A program made the translations under genes and the position numbers. Under the pieces are notes generated by a model that saw only the letters and a list, made by a program, of their open reading frames with translations, did not search any database and was not told where the DNA came from. This document shows positions 26,173-36,020 of a stretch of 64,000 bases of DNA, piece after piece. The first letter of the stretch is position 1. Each line of letters starts with the position of its first letter. Origin of the DNA: Azospirillum sp. TSO22-1 (GTDB lineage: Bacteria > Pseudomonadota > Alphaproteobacteria > Azospirillales > Azospirillaceae); NCBI RefSeq assembly GCF_003116015.1, contig NZ_LGQZ01000003.1, positions 1-64,000 on the forward strand, in the 5' to 3' direction.

Positions 26173-27687
26173 TCAGGCCGCGCTGGTGATAGGGTTGCGG
26201 ATGACCCGTCCGGGACGCACGGCGGCCGCGCGGCCGCCCCGCAACACGGGCTGACCGTTGACGAGGACGTGGACGATGCCGTCCGCCGGCTCGGTGGGGT
26301 TGCGGAAGTCGGCGCGGTCGCGCACCGTGGCCGGATCGAAGACGCAGAGATCGGCGTAGGCTCCGGCGCGGATCACTCCGCGGTCGGCGATGCCGAACTG
26401 CCGCGCCGGCAGCCCGGTCATCCGGTGAACGGCCTCTTCCAGGGTGAACAGGCCGGTCTCGCGGCAGTAGTGACCAAGCACGCGCGGGAAGGTGCCCCAA
26501 AGCCGCGGGTGCGGGTGCTGGTCGTGCGGCAATCCATCCGAGCCGATCATGCACAGCCGGTGCTTCATGATGTGCCGGACATCCGCCTCGTCCATGTTGA
26601 CGTAGATCGCGCCGGCCGGGCTCAGGCGCCGCGCGGCCTCCTCCGGGGTGCAGCTCCAGTCCGCCGCGACGTCCTCGACCCGTCGTCCGCTCGCCTCGGG
26701 AAAGGGGCTGGACCAGGTCACCCAGGTCTCGCTGGAGCGCTTGAGCTTGCCCGGCAGCAGAACGGTGGAGCTTGCGGTGTAGGGGTAGGCGTCGAGGCCG
26801 ATGTCCATCGACTCCGCCGCCGCATCGATCGCCGCGAGCGTCATGGCACTGCGTCCCCACACCGACACGCCAAGACACTTGTGGTGGGAGATGACCAGCC
26901 GCACCCCCGCGGCCCGCGCGGTGGCGAAGGCCTCCTCCAGGGACACCAGCACGCCCTCACCCTCATCGCGCATGTGGGTGGTGTAGATCGCGCGGTGCCG
27001 ACCGGCGACCGAGGCGAGCGCCACCACTTCCGCCATCGACGCGTTGCGGCTGAAAGGATAGGCTAGGCCCGTGGAGAAACCGAAGGCTCCGGCTCGCAGC
27101 GCGTCGTCCAGCATCGCCTGCATGCCGGCGACCTCGCCATCCGTGGCCGCCCGCGCCGGGTCGGCGCCGACCGACGCGCGCAGCGCCATGTGCCCGACCA
27201 GCGGCACGACGTTCACCGCGGGCGACGCCCGCTCCACTGCCGCAAGATAGGCGGTGAAGGTGCCGAAGAAGTCGCCGGCCGCCTTGCCCAGGAGGTTCAG
27301 CGGCGCCGGTACGGCGTCGTCGAGGAGCACGGGGGCGAGGCTGATACCGCAGTTGCCAGTGACCACCGTCGTCACGCCCTGGGTGACCTTCGGCTCCGCC
27401 TCCGGCTGGATGAGCACCAGCCGGTCGTCGTGGGTGTGCACGTCGATGAACCCGGGGGCCACCACCAGCTCGGCCGCGTCCAGTTCCAGCGCGCCGCAGG
27501 CCGGGGGCAGCGCTCCGACGACGGCGATGCGGTCCGCCGCGATGGCGACGTCCGCCGCGAAGACGGGTCGTCCGCTGCCGTCCGCCACCATCCCGTTGCG
27601 CACGACCACGTCATAGGCCGGGCGCGTTTTCCCGGTTCCGTCCCCGCCGCACGTCCGCGGCGGGAACGGATCGATGAGCTTGTCCAT
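26173..27687 (-). CDS. N-acyl-D-amino-acid deacylase (D-aminoacylase)
   Basis: This 504-residue amidohydrolase has the metal-binding motif GFIDVHTHDD and D-aminoacylase-type segments (TTVVTGNCGIS, YTTHMRDEGEG, VISHHK). It hydrolyses N-acyl-D-amino acids to free D-amino acids. DadA downstream would then oxidise these. The N-terminal 25 residues look unusual, so translation could begin slightly later. The start at 27687 is nine bases after the permease stop. Confidence 0.88.
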   Translation of the reverse strand: MDKLIDPFPPRTCGGDGTGKTRPAYDVVVRNGMVADGSGRPVFAADVAIAADRIAVVGALPPACGALELDAAELVVAPGFIDVHTHDDRLVLIQPEAEPKVTQGVTTVVTGNCGISLAPVLLDDAVPAPLNLLGKAAGDFFGTFTAYLAAVERASPAVNVVPLVGHMALRASVGADPARAATDGEVAGMQAMLDDALRAGAFGFSTGLAYPFSRNASMAEVVALASVAGRHRAIYTTHMRDEGEGVLVSLEEAFATARAAGVRLVISHHKCLGVSVWGRSAMTLAAIDAAAESMDIGLDAYPYTASSTVLLPGKLKRSSETWVTWSSPFPEASGRRVEDVAADWSCTPEEAARRLSPAGAIYVNMDEADVRHIMKHRLCMIGSDGLPHDQHPHPRLWGTFPRVLGHYCRETGLFTLEEAVHRMTGLPARQFGIADRGVIRAGAYADLCVFDPATVRDRADFRNPTEPADGIVHVLVNGQPVLRGGRAAAVRPGRVIRNPITSAA

Positions 27688-27696
27688 GGGGCGCCC

Positions 27697-28551
27697 CTAT
27701 ACCTTGGCCCGGCGCGCCGCCCGCGCCCGCAGTCCCTCGATGGTGCCCATCAGCAGCACCGACACGACGATGATGAGCGTGGAAACCACAGCGATGGTCG
27801 GCGACAGGTCGAAGTCGATGTCCTCGAACATCTTGCGCGTCAGCGTCTTCTCGGTGCTGCTGGACAGGAAGTACGAGATCACCGCTTCGTCCAGCGAGGT
27901 GATGAAGGCGAAGGCCGCGGAGGTGGCCATGCTCGGCCCCAGCAACGGCAGCGTGACGTGCCGGAACGCGCGCAGCCGGTTCGCCCCCAGGCTGGCCGCC
28001 GCCATCTCGAGGCTGGGGTCCATCTTCTGCAGGCCGGCCGAGACGTTGATGACCACGAACGGCACGCAGACGACCGTGTGGGCGAGCACGAAGCCGGTCA
28101 GCGAGCCCAGCAGGTTCCACTTCATGTAGACCATGTACATGGCCACGGCGATCACGATGTGCGGCACGATCATCGGCGCCAGCACGACGGCGCGCATGGC
28201 GCCCTTCAGCGGCATCCGGCCCCGCATCAGCGCCAGGGCGCCCATGGTGCCGAGCACCACCGCCGCGACGGTGGTCAATCCGGCGACCTTCAGGCTGAAC
28301 AGCGTGGCGGCGATCCACTCCGGATCCTGGAAGTACGCGACGTACCAGCGCAGCGACCACTGCGACGGCGGGAACGACAGGTACTGGGTCGCGCTGAAGG
28401 ACGCCGGCATGACGATGACGGTCGGCAGCAGCAGGAACAGGAAGATCAGGCCGCAGACGCCCTTGAACAGCGCGTTGCCGAGGTGCTTCGAGAGGTTCAG
28501 GCGCGGAGCGGTCGCGTTGGCCGTCGGCGCGGATTGCGCGTGCGAAGTCAT
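27697..28551 (-). CDS. ABC transporter permease, PotC-like
   Basis: The 284-residue permease has about six membrane segments and an EAA loop (EMAAASLGANRLRAFRHVTL). The ATG at 28551 overlaps the stop of the preceding permease by four bases. It belongs to a second polyamine-type importer in the window, here embedded in the D-amino-acid operon. Confidence 0.9.
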   Translation of the reverse strand: MTSHAQSAPTANATAPRLNLSKHLGNALFKGVCGLIFLFLLLPTVIVMPASFSATQYLSFPPSQWSLRWYVAYFQDPEWIAATLFSLKVAGLTTVAAVVLGTMGALALMRGRMPLKGAMRAVVLAPMIVPHIVIAVAMYMVYMKWNLLGSLTGFVLAHTVVCVPFVVINVSAGLQKMDPSLEMAAASLGANRLRAFRHVTLPLLGPSMATSAAFAFITSLDEAVISYFLSSSTEKTLTRKMFEDIDFDLSPTIAVVSTLIIVVSVLLMGTIEGLRARAARRAKV

Positions 28552-29429
28552 GACGCGGCCTTCTTGTCGAGCCCGAGGAAGCGGTTGAACACCGCGACGA
28601 GCAGCAGGGTGATGCCGAGCAGAAGCGCGGCGAGCGCGCCGGCGAAGGGCCAGTTGAGCAGCTCCGTGGTCTGCTGGCCGATGAGCGTGGCGATCATCAG
28701 CGTCTCCGGTCCGCCGACCAGCGCCGGCGTGACGTAGAAGCCCAGCGACAGGATGAAGACCATCAGCACGCCCGAGGCGACGCCCGGCAGGCTCAGCGGC
28801 AAGACCACCAGGAGGAAGACGCGCACGGCGTTGGCGCCGAGGCTCTGCGCGGCCAGCGGAAGCTCGCGCGGAATGGTGCGCAGCGCCGCCCAGATCGGCA
28901 GGATCATGTAGGGCAGCAGCACGTGGGTCATGGCGATGGCGACCGACAGCTCGTTGTAGAGCAGCGGCAGCGGCGCGTCGATCAGCCCGAGGCTCTTCAG
29001 CATGGAGTTGAGCAGGCCGTTGCGCTGCAGGATGATGATCCAGGCGTAGCTGCGCACCAGCACGCTGGTCCACAGCGGCACCATCACGCAGGCCGCCGCG
29101 AGGGCGAGGCGCCAGCCGGTCAGCCGGGCCATCAGGAACGCCACCGGATAGGCCAGCACCAGCGTCAGGATGGTGACCACGGCGCCCAGCAGGAAGGTCC
29201 GGCCGAGGATGCGCAGATAGAGCGGCGTCTCGGCGATACGGACCAACTCGGCTATGGTGAAGTCCGGATTCCAGACGCTCACCTCGAGCAGGCGGCCGAC
29301 GGGCAGGATGAACGCCACGCACAGGCCGATCACCAGCGGGCCGACCAGCAGCAGGGAGAGCGGCGCGGAAAAGCCCCGCCAGTCGGGCCGCCACAGCGTG
29401 GCCGCGAGCCGTTTGAGCGATGCGGTCAT
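28548..29429 (-). CDS. ABC transporter permease, PotB-like
   Basis: The 293-residue permease has about six membrane segments and an EAA loop (LAAQSLGANAVRVFLLVVLP). The ATG at 29429 starts 11 bases after the ATPase stop. It forms the transmembrane pair with the product of 27697-28551. Confidence 0.9.
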   Translation of the reverse strand: MTASLKRLAATLWRPDWRGFSAPLSLLLVGPLVIGLCVAFILPVGRLLEVSVWNPDFTIAELVRIAETPLYLRILGRTFLLGAVVTILTLVLAYPVAFLMARLTGWRLALAAACVMVPLWTSVLVRSYAWIIILQRNGLLNSMLKSLGLIDAPLPLLYNELSVAIAMTHVLLPYMILPIWAALRTIPRELPLAAQSLGANAVRVFLLVVLPLSLPGVASGVLMVFILSLGFYVTPALVGGPETLMIATLIGQQTTELLNWPFAGALAALLLGITLLLVAVFNRFLGLDKKAAS

Positions 29430-29440
29430 GGCCGGTCCCC

Positions 29441-30565
29441 TCAATAGACCAGGGCGTTGGCGGAGTCCCAGGTCAGGGACACGGCCTCGCCGCGCGCGGG
29501 CTTCAGGGCGTCGCTCTGCACCGGGACGCGCACGGTGATCTCGGGCAGGCTCCCGGAGCGCAGCAGATAGATCCGCGTCGGACCGGCGTAGATCACGTCG
29601 GTCACCGTGGCGGCCATGCCGCCGACCTCCGCGGGCGCCAGCACGATGCGCTCCGGACGGACCGCCAGGCGCACGCGCGACGTCACCGCCGCCCCGCGGC
29701 GGGCCGCCGCCGCGGGCGTACCCCGCACCACCGTCCCATCCACGAGCCGCACCGCCCAGTCCTCGTCGGCGGCCGCCAGAAGCTCGCCGTCCATCAGGTT
29801 GGTCTCGCCGATGAAGCTGGCGACGAAGGGGTTCGCCGGCCGCTCGTACAGCTCCGCCGGGGTGCCGACCTGCTCCAGCTGGCCGTGGTTCATGACGGCG
29901 ATGCGGTCGGCCATGGTCAGAGCCTCCTCCTGGTCGTGGGTGACGTAGATCACCGTGGCGCCGAGCGATTCCTGGAGGTGTTTGATCTCGATCTGCATGC
30001 GCTCGCGCAGCTTCTTGTCCAGTGCCCCCAGCGGCTCGTCCATGAGCAGCACCGGCGGGCGGTAGACGATGGCGCGGGCCAGCGCCACGCGCTGCTGCTG
30101 GCCGCCGGAGAGCTGGGACGGCAGCCGCGTGTGCATGCCGTCCAGCCCGACGACATGCAGCGCATCCAGCGCCTTGAGCCGGCGTTCCCCGGCGGCGACA
30201 CCGCGCATGCGCAGCGGGAACGCTACGTTGTCGAGAATGGTCATGTGCGGGAACAGCGCGTACTTCTGGAACACCATACCGACGTCGCGGCGGTGCGGCG
30301 GCATGCGCGACACGTCGACGCCATCGATGCACACGGCGCCGTGGTCGGGGTGTTCGAAGCCGGCGATCATCATCAGGAGCGTCGTCTTGCCCGAGCCGCT
30401 AGGACCGAGCAGCGCCACGAACTCGCCCCGACCGATGGAGAGGCTGACGTCGGTCACCGCCGTGAAGCTGCCGTAGCGTTTGACGATGCCCTCCACCGAC
30501 ACCGTGCCGCCGCGGATGCGCTGCAGGCCGGAATAGTCCTCGTGGATGGCGTGGGCTGCGGTCAT
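29441..30565 (-). CDS. ABC transporter ATP-binding protein, PotA-like
   Basis: The 374-residue ATPase has Walker A GPSGSGKTT, signature SGGQQQR, Walker B LLMDEPLGALD and the switch histidine VTHDQEEA, plus a TOBE-like C-terminal domain. The ATG at 30565 has a GGAGGAG site upstream. An in-frame start 108 bases earlier would overlap the amidase gene by 19 bases. It energises the operon's importer. Confidence 0.92.
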   Translation of the reverse strand: MTAAHAIHEDYSGLQRIRGGTVSVEGIVKRYGSFTAVTDVSLSIGRGEFVALLGPSGSGKTTLLMMIAGFEHPDHGAVCIDGVDVSRMPPHRRDVGMVFQKYALFPHMTILDNVAFPLRMRGVAAGERRLKALDALHVVGLDGMHTRLPSQLSGGQQQRVALARAIVYRPPVLLMDEPLGALDKKLRERMQIEIKHLQESLGATVIYVTHDQEEALTMADRIAVMNHGQLEQVGTPAELYERPANPFVASFIGETNLMDGELLAAADEDWAVRLVDGTVVRGTPAAAARRGAAVTSRVRLAVRPERIVLAPAEVGGMAATVTDVIYAGPTRIYLLRSGSLPEITVRVPVQSDALKPARGEAVSLTWDSANALVY

Positions 30566-30654
30566 GGAGGTCTCCTCCCTGGAGATGCCGGCCGCCGTTG
30601 AGGGGCTGGCAGGGTTCTTGTTTCGGTGATGGCGGAATCCCGGGCCGCCGTGCG

Positions 30655-32040
30655 TCACGCCGCAACGTGGCACAGCATGGCGCGGTATTTTGGAACCGGA
30701 CTGTCGAGACGGCGCTCTGTCTCCGACCCGAACGACAGCAGCATCGCGTCGTCATCGCGCCGCGCAGCGAACTGCAGACCCACCGGCATGCCCTGGGCGG
30801 TGAAGCCGATGGGGATCGACAGGGCCGGGAGGTCGAGGTAATTGGCGAACCGAGTAAAGGCCGTCGGCAGGCGGCTTTCGTCCACCTTGGACACGGCGAT
30901 CGCCCCGTCGGGGCACGTCGGAAGTGCGATGACGTCGAACCCGCGCATCGCGGCGTCGAACCGATGCTGGTGCTGCCGCCGATCTTCGATCATTGCTTCA
31001 TGCGGTGGCTTGGCACGACCGCTCAGGATTCGGTCGCGGACAACCGATCCGAATAGGTTCGGCGCCGCTTCGATCGCCGCCCCATGCACGGCGTAGGCTT
31101 CCCGCAGGGCAAGATCGCCCGCCAGAACCGAGTAAGCCTCGAAGCGTTCCGGGCTGTGGAACCGACCGATCCGGTGTCCGGCGTCCGCCAGCTTGGCCAG
31201 GGCCGCACGGTAGAGCGCGCCGACGTCCGGGGATGCCGTATGCAGATCGGCGTCGTCGAGTTCGCCAATCCGCACCGCGCCCACGGTGCCCTGTAATGAT
31301 CCGCCAGGAGTCCCGCCGCCGCGCCAAAGCGCCATGAACACGGTCCGGACATCCTCGACCGTCAGGCCGAGCAGCCCAATTGCGTCGTGCGTCGGGCTAT
31401 AGGGGATCGCCCCGTCGAGCGGCACCAGCCCCGGGGACGGCTTGAAACCGACGATGCCGCAGAAACTGGCGGGAATACGCACCGACCCGCCCGTGTCGGA
31501 CCCCAGGGCGAAGGGCACCAGCCCGGCAGCGACTGCGACCGCGGACCCGCTGCTCGACCCGCCGGGAACGCAGTGTTCCCTAGCGTTCCAGGGGTTTCGC
31601 GGGATCGGGCTCGCGCTCTGGGTGCCCCAGCCCCCGCACCCCAGTTCGACCGTCGCCGTCTTGCCGAGGACGATCATGCCCGCGTCCTCCAGCCGCTTCA
31701 CCGGCCAGGATGACGCAGTTGCCGGCGTCTGCGGACGGGCGTTTGATCCACCGTGCGTCGCCAAGCCGGCCACGTCGAACAGATCCTTGACCGCCAGCGG
31801 AATGCCGTCGAGCGGGCCACGCGCCAAGCCGCTACGGCGCCGGGCGTCGGCATCGCGGGCCAGTGACCGGGCGTTCTCGGCCAACGCGACGAAGGCGTTC
31901 AACATTGGATTGGCACGGTGAATGCGATCAAGACACCCGGAGACGAGGGCTTCGGACGACAGACCGCCCTCGGTCAAAGCCGTCGCCAGCTGAAACAGAG
32001 TCAGACCGGATCCGTTTGGGCAGGAAGCGTTCATGGTCAA
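30655..32040 (-). CDS. Amidase signature family enzyme
   Basis: This 461-residue protein has the amidase signature with Lys in IPLAVKDLFDVAG and the Ser-cis-Ser-Lys region PGGSSSGSAVAVAAG and GSDTGGSVRIPASFCG. It hydrolyses an amide bond of an imported compound. It sits between the binding-protein and ATPase genes of the D-amino-acid operon, so it likely processes N-acyl or amide derivatives feeding the same pathway. A second in-frame ATG lies six bases inside. Confidence 0.9.
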   Translation of the reverse strand: MTMNASCPNGSGLTLFQLATALTEGGLSSEALVSGCLDRIHRANPMLNAFVALAENARSLARDADARRRSGLARGPLDGIPLAVKDLFDVAGLATHGGSNARPQTPATASSWPVKRLEDAGMIVLGKTATVELGCGGWGTQSASPIPRNPWNAREHCVPGGSSSGSAVAVAAGLVPFALGSDTGGSVRIPASFCGIVGFKPSPGLVPLDGAIPYSPTHDAIGLLGLTVEDVRTVFMALWRGGGTPGGSLQGTVGAVRIGELDDADLHTASPDVGALYRAALAKLADAGHRIGRFHSPERFEAYSVLAGDLALREAYAVHGAAIEAAPNLFGSVVRDRILSGRAKPPHEAMIEDRRQHQHRFDAAMRGFDVIALPTCPDGAIAVSKVDESRLPTAFTRFANYLDLPALSIPIGFTAQGMPVGLQFAARRDDDAMLLSFGSETERRLDSPVPKYRAMLCHVAA

Positions 32041-32055
32041 TGCGCCTATGATCGG

Positions 32056-33111
32056 TCACTTGCTGAGCCACCGGTTCCACCGTTCGATGACCGCGGCACG
32101 GTTGACGGCGACCCACGCCGCATCGATCACGGCCATCTTTGCGACGTTTTCCGGCGTCGATCCCCGGACGGCGCGCTCCTCGGCGCTAAGGAGTTCAAGC
32201 GCGTTGCGGTTCGACGTGTCGTACTTGAACGCGTTCGCAAAGGCGACGTGGGCTTCCGGGCGGGTCAGGTAATAGTTGAGAAACGCGTAGACCTTCTCCT
32301 CGTTCGCTCCACCCTTGAGCACCGACCAGTAGGCGACGTTGGGTACGGCCTCGTTCCAGACGACGCTCACGGGCATCCCCTGATCCTTCAGGACGAAGCC
32401 GCTGCCCGACCACATCATGGACATGACGACCTCGCCGGAGCGGAGCAATTGCATGCTCTGGTCGCCGGTGCGCCACCAGACGGCGATCGACGGGCGCAAT
32501 TCATCCAGCTTCCTGAACGCGCGATCGAGGTCGAGCGGGAAGAGCTTGTCTCGCGGCACCCCGTCCGCCATGAGCGCCGCCATGAGCGGCCACCACGGCG
32601 CCCCGGCGTTGGGCATCGCGCGCGGACCGGGAAAGCGCTTCACGTCCCAGAAATCGGCCCAGTTCTGCGGTCCTCCCTGGGGGAACCGGTTGGCGTCGTA
32701 GACGATGCTGACGCCGCCTATCGTGCGCAGAAGGCCCCGTTCGGTGCAGGCGCCGTCCACCGCCTGGGAGGCGAGGTTCGAGAGCCTGGAGCAGTCCAGC
32801 TTCGCCAGGCTGTCGGCCTGCGCCACCAAGTCCTCCGGCCATGCCGTGACGATGTCCCAGCCGATGGCGTTCGCCTCGCGCATGGCCTTCACCTTGGTCC
32901 AGGTCTCGGCGTTGCTGGCTGCCACCGGACGGATGCGAACGCCGGTCTGTTCGGCGAACGGCTCATAGAAATGCTTGCGCAAGGATTGCTCGAACGCGCC
33001 GCCCGTCGCGACGACAACCAGTTCCTTGTCCTGCGCCCGTGCCGGGGCCGCGCCGGCGAGCGCAACGACCAGTGACACCGACAGGAACGTGAGAGACCGC
33101 AGTGAGTTCAA
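32056..33111 (-). CDS. ABC transporter periplasmic binding protein, PotD-like
   Basis: The 351-residue protein has a signal peptide (cleavage after ARAQ, about residue 27) and the polyamine-type beginning KELVVVATGGAFEQSLRK. It is the first gene of the operon and is divergent from the RpiR regulator. Its ligand is unknown. The downstream D-aminoacylase, amidase and DadA suggest an N-acyl or peptide derivative of D-amino acids. Confidence 0.88.
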   Translation of the reverse strand: MNSLRSLTFLSVSLVVALAGAAPARAQDKELVVVATGGAFEQSLRKHFYEPFAEQTGVRIRPVAASNAETWTKVKAMREANAIGWDIVTAWPEDLVAQADSLAKLDCSRLSNLASQAVDGACTERGLLRTIGGVSIVYDANRFPQGGPQNWADFWDVKRFPGPRAMPNAGAPWWPLMAALMADGVPRDKLFPLDLDRAFRKLDELRPSIAVWWRTGDQSMQLLRSGEVVMSMMWSGSGFVLKDQGMPVSVVWNEAVPNVAYWSVLKGGANEEKVYAFLNYYLTRPEAHVAFANAFKYDTSNRNALELLSAEERAVRGSTPENVAKMAVIDAAWVAVNRAAVIERWNRWLSK

Positions 33112-33209
33112 GGTTTCCTCCCTTCGTGGGCGTGATGCACAGTTACAGATTTATGTATTTCGTCAACGTCGATATGTGAAATGAACGTTACATCGTTGCG
33201 CCGAGGAGT

Positions 33210-33228
33210 GCAATGTGTTTTTCATTGC
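33210..33228. promoter_or_regulatory. Candidate RpiR operator
   Basis: In the 166-base gap between divergent genes, GCAATG and CATTGC form a perfect inverted repeat with a seven-base centre. A second loose pair (ATTTC near 33155, GAAAT near 33177) lies between it and the binding-protein gene. RpiR-type regulators bind such palindromes. The role is inferred. Confidence 0.45.
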
Positions 33229-33277
33229 GGTGAGTGCGTGAAAGCCGCTCGACAGATGCACATGGGAATGCCAAGAG

Positions 33278-34156
33278 ATGAACCTACTGGAGCGGATCGG
33301 CCAACGTCGTGACGACCTGACGGAAAGCGAGCAGGCGCTCGCCCGCTACGTTGCGATGAACTACGCCGGCCTCGCCTATGAGCCGGCGGCCCAGATCGCA
33401 CAGAAGTGCGACGTCAGCGCCGCAACGGCGACGCGGTTCTTTACGAAGCTGGGTTACGACAGCTTTGCCGACGTGCAGCGTGAGGTGCGCGAACAGATCG
33501 AACAGCGCCTGAGTTCGCCGCTTGGCCGTCTCGGAACGATGGCGTCCGATGCGGCGTCGATGACGGACCTTGTTGCCCAGACCCTCGAGCGCGACCTGCG
33601 CAGCATTCAGGAAGCCGGTGCCGGCATGCAGCCAAGCCGCGTCATCGGTATGGCTGAGATTCTGGTGCAGTCGAAGGGGACGCTCTACATCTACGGGGAA
33701 AAGAAGGCGCATGCCGTCGCCTTCTACCTGTACGCGCAGCTTAACCTCTGCCTGGACAGGGTCGTGCTGCTGACCTCCGATCAGTCGCTGCTGGCCGACC
33801 GGTTGCTTCAGGTCGGCTCCGACGACATTCTGCTGGTCGTTGATGTCCGACGCTATGTCCGCTCGACGCTCTACGTGGCGCAAACTTTCAGTGAACGCTC
33901 GGCCCAGGTGCTGCTGCTCGGCGACAGTGAAACGTCGCCTCTGGCCGCGACGGCCAATTTTGGCATCTACTGCCCGGTCGAAGGCGCCTCACTGTTCGAT
34001 TCCTATGCGGCTCTGATGTTCGCGGCAAACGCCTTGAGCAACGTCGTCGCCGCCCACCGCAAGGCTGAAATAGCCGACCGCCTGAAGGAAGCGGAGCGGC
34101 TTTGGGCACGCTTCGAAACATTCGCAATCAAGAGCAAACAATCCGATGAGCATTGA
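33278..34156 (+). CDS. RpiR/MurR-family transcriptional regulator
   Basis: The 292-residue protein has an N-terminal helix-turn-helix (about 1-75, with AAQIAQKCDVSAATATRFFTK) and a C-terminal SIS sugar-isomerase-type fold (IYGEKKAHAVAFYLY). Divergent from the ten-gene D-amino-acid operon, it most likely controls it. RpiR regulators usually sense phosphosugars or amino-sugar derivatives, so the true ligand may be a D-amino-acid or cell-wall-derived compound. Confidence 0.88.
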   Translation: MNLLERIGQRRDDLTESEQALARYVAMNYAGLAYEPAAQIAQKCDVSAATATRFFTKLGYDSFADVQREVREQIEQRLSSPLGRLGTMASDAASMTDLVAQTLERDLRSIQEAGAGMQPSRVIGMAEILVQSKGTLYIYGEKKAHAVAFYLYAQLNLCLDRVVLLTSDQSLLADRLLQVGSDDILLVVDVRRYVRSTLYVAQTFSERSAQVLLLGDSETSPLAATANFGIYCPVEGASLFDSYAALMFAANALSNVVAAHRKAEIADRLKEAERLWARFETFAIKSKQSDEH

Positions 34157-34302
34157 GCCATGTCTCCTATGACCAATCATCGGCCCGCCGGGCATTGACG
34201 GAATGACCGCTCAGCATGGCATGTGTCGTGTGAATCGCTGGTCGATTTGCCTTGGTGCGTTCGATCAGATCATGTTTGCGACAGATGGTTGAGAGCACAG
34301 CC

Positions 34303-34707
34303 ATGAGTCACAGGGGAAGCTGCCTTTGCCGTGCCGTACGCTACGAGGTGGACCACCTTGATGCGGCCATTGGGCACTGCCATTGCACGACATGCCGCAA
34401 GGCACACGCCGCCGCCTTTGCGACGACAGCCCGTGTGCGGCGCGAGCACTTTCGATGGACAACAGGAGAAGACAACCTCAGCGCCTATGAATCATCCCCG
34501 GGAAAGCTGCGCCGGTTCTGCTCAACGTGTGGCACCCATCTCGTGGCCGACCCGTTAGCGCAGCCACATATCATTCTGCGGGTCCCAACCCTGGACGATG
34601 ACCCTGGCGCAAGACCAGCCGCGCACATCTGGACTGCGCATGATGTCGCTTGGTTGGTGGATGGCGAGGATGTGCCCCGCTATGCCGAGTGGCCACCGGG
34701 GCGGTGA
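34303..34707 (+). CDS. GFA/CENP-V family zinc protein
   Basis: This 134-residue protein has the paired cysteine sites SCLCRAV and HCHCTTCRK, with a third pair CSTCG, that define the glutathione-dependent formaldehyde-activating (GFA) fold. The exact reaction of most members is unproven. The ATG at 34303 gives the expected N-terminus MSHRGSCLC. It sits alone between the RpiR gene and the insertion sequence. Confidence 0.85.
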   Translation: MSHRGSCLCRAVRYEVDHLDAAIGHCHCTTCRKAHAAAFATTARVRREHFRWTTGEDNLSAYESSPGKLRRFCSTCGTHLVADPLAQPHIILRVPTLDDDPGARPAAHIWTAHDVAWLVDGEDVPRYAEWPPGR

Positions 34708-34836
34708 TGCAGGCAGGCCCGCCGGCGCTCGCGCCTTCACCACCTAGTGCAAGACAGTCGACGTCACCCAGATTGACCTTGCCCGCGTGCGACGCCTCCC
34801 ATAGCCGGCTAAAATCGGCGACGGACTGGAGGCAAG

Positions 34837-35130
34837 ATGGCGAAGGCGACACGGGCGCGGTACACGCTTGAATTCAAGGAAGAGGCGGTTCGACTGGTCA
34901 CCGGCGGCCAGCGGGTGGCGACGGTGGCCAAGACACTGGGCTTGGCGGAGCAGACGCTGCACAACTGGGTCAAGGCTGCTGAAAGCGGCGGCTTGAAAGG
35001 GGCGGCGGCGCCGAAGGTCAGTGCCGAGCAGATGGAAATCAGCCGTCTGCGGACGGAACTGGCGCGGGTGAAAATGGAGCGCGACATCCTAAAAAAAGCG
35101 GCGGCGTACTTCGCCAAGGAGTCGCTGTGA
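34837..35130 (+). CDS. IS3-family OrfA
   Basis: This 97-residue helix-turn-helix protein (FKEEAVRLVTGGQRVATVAK) ends in a leucine-zipper-like helix (LRTELARVKMERDILKKAAA). A run of seven A at about 35090-35096 precedes the stop and could direct a -1 frameshift to make the OrfAB transposase. OrfB lies in the -1 frame, as expected. Confidence 0.93.
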   Translation: MAKATRARYTLEFKEEAVRLVTGGQRVATVAKTLGLAEQTLHNWVKAAESGGLKGAAAPKVSAEQMEISRLRTELARVKMERDILKKAAAYFAKESL

Positions 35131-36020
35131 AGTACGCCTTTATTCAGCGGCATCGTGATCAGTGGCCGGTTTGTACTCAGTGTTCGGCTCTTGGCGTCAG
35201 CGCCCGCGGGTTTCGCCAGTACGTACACCGCGAGGCCGACACGGCGTCTTCAATTCGGCGGCGAGTGGGTAACGTGGCCCTGCTGACGCACATCAAGGCG
35301 ATCCACGCCGAAACCCGCGGCGCCTATGGCTGGCCGCGGATCTGGCGGGAGTTGCGCCAGCGGCACGTGCGCGTCGGCAAGGAGCGGGTGCGGCGGATGA
35401 TGCGCGAGCATGCCATCCGGGCGCGGGGAAAGCGGAAGTTCAAGGCGACAACCCACAGCAACCACGGCCTGCCGGTGTCCGACAACCTGTTGAACCGGGC
35501 GTTCCGGCCGGAGCGGCCCGATCGGGTGTGGACGGGCGACATCACCTGCATTGCCACCCAGGAGGGCTGGCTGTACTTGGCCGTCGTCATCGACCTGTTC
35601 AGCCGACAGGTGGTGGGCTGGGCGATGGGCGAGCGCATGACCCGCCAGTTGGTGATCGACGCCCTGACCATGGCCTGGTTCCGGCGCCGGCCGGCGGAGG
35701 GGCTGATCTTCCATTCCGATCAGGGCTCGCAATACGCCAGCGCCGATTTCCAGGCACTCCTGCGCCGCCATGCCATGCGCGGGTCGATGAGCCGCAAGGG
35801 CAACTGCTGGGATAACGCGGTGACGGAGACCCTGTTCGGCTCCTTGAAAGTCGAACGCCTGCATGGCATGCGTTTCGAAACCCGGCGGCAGGCCAAGGAC
35901 GAGGTCATCGATTGGCTGGGCTTCTACAATCGCAAACGGATGCATTCCACCCTGGGCTACACCAGCCCCATGGCATTCGAGGAAACTTGGCGTCGCCAGC
36001 ACGGCCCGCTGGCGGCATAA
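35127..36020 (+). CDS. IS3-family OrfB transposase (DDE integrase core)
   Basis: This 297-residue integrase-like catalytic domain has the DDE triad: WTGDITCIAT, FHSDQGSQYAS and the Glu in NCWDNAVTETLFG. The GTG at 35127 overlaps the OrfA stop. An intact catalytic core and intact terminal repeats suggest the element may still be active. Confidence 0.95.
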   Translation: MKYAFIQRHRDQWPVCTQCSALGVSARGFRQYVHREADTASSIRRRVGNVALLTHIKAIHAETRGAYGWPRIWRELRQRHVRVGKERVRRMMREHAIRARGKRKFKATTHSNHGLPVSDNLLNRAFRPERPDRVWTGDITCIATQEGWLYLAVVIDLFSRQVVGWAMGERMTRQLVIDALTMAWFRRRPAEGLIFHSDQGSQYASADFQALLRRHAMRGSMSRKGNCWDNAVTETLFGSLKVERLHGMRFETRRQAKDEVIDWLGFYNRKRMHSTLGYTSPMAFEETWRRQHGPLAA

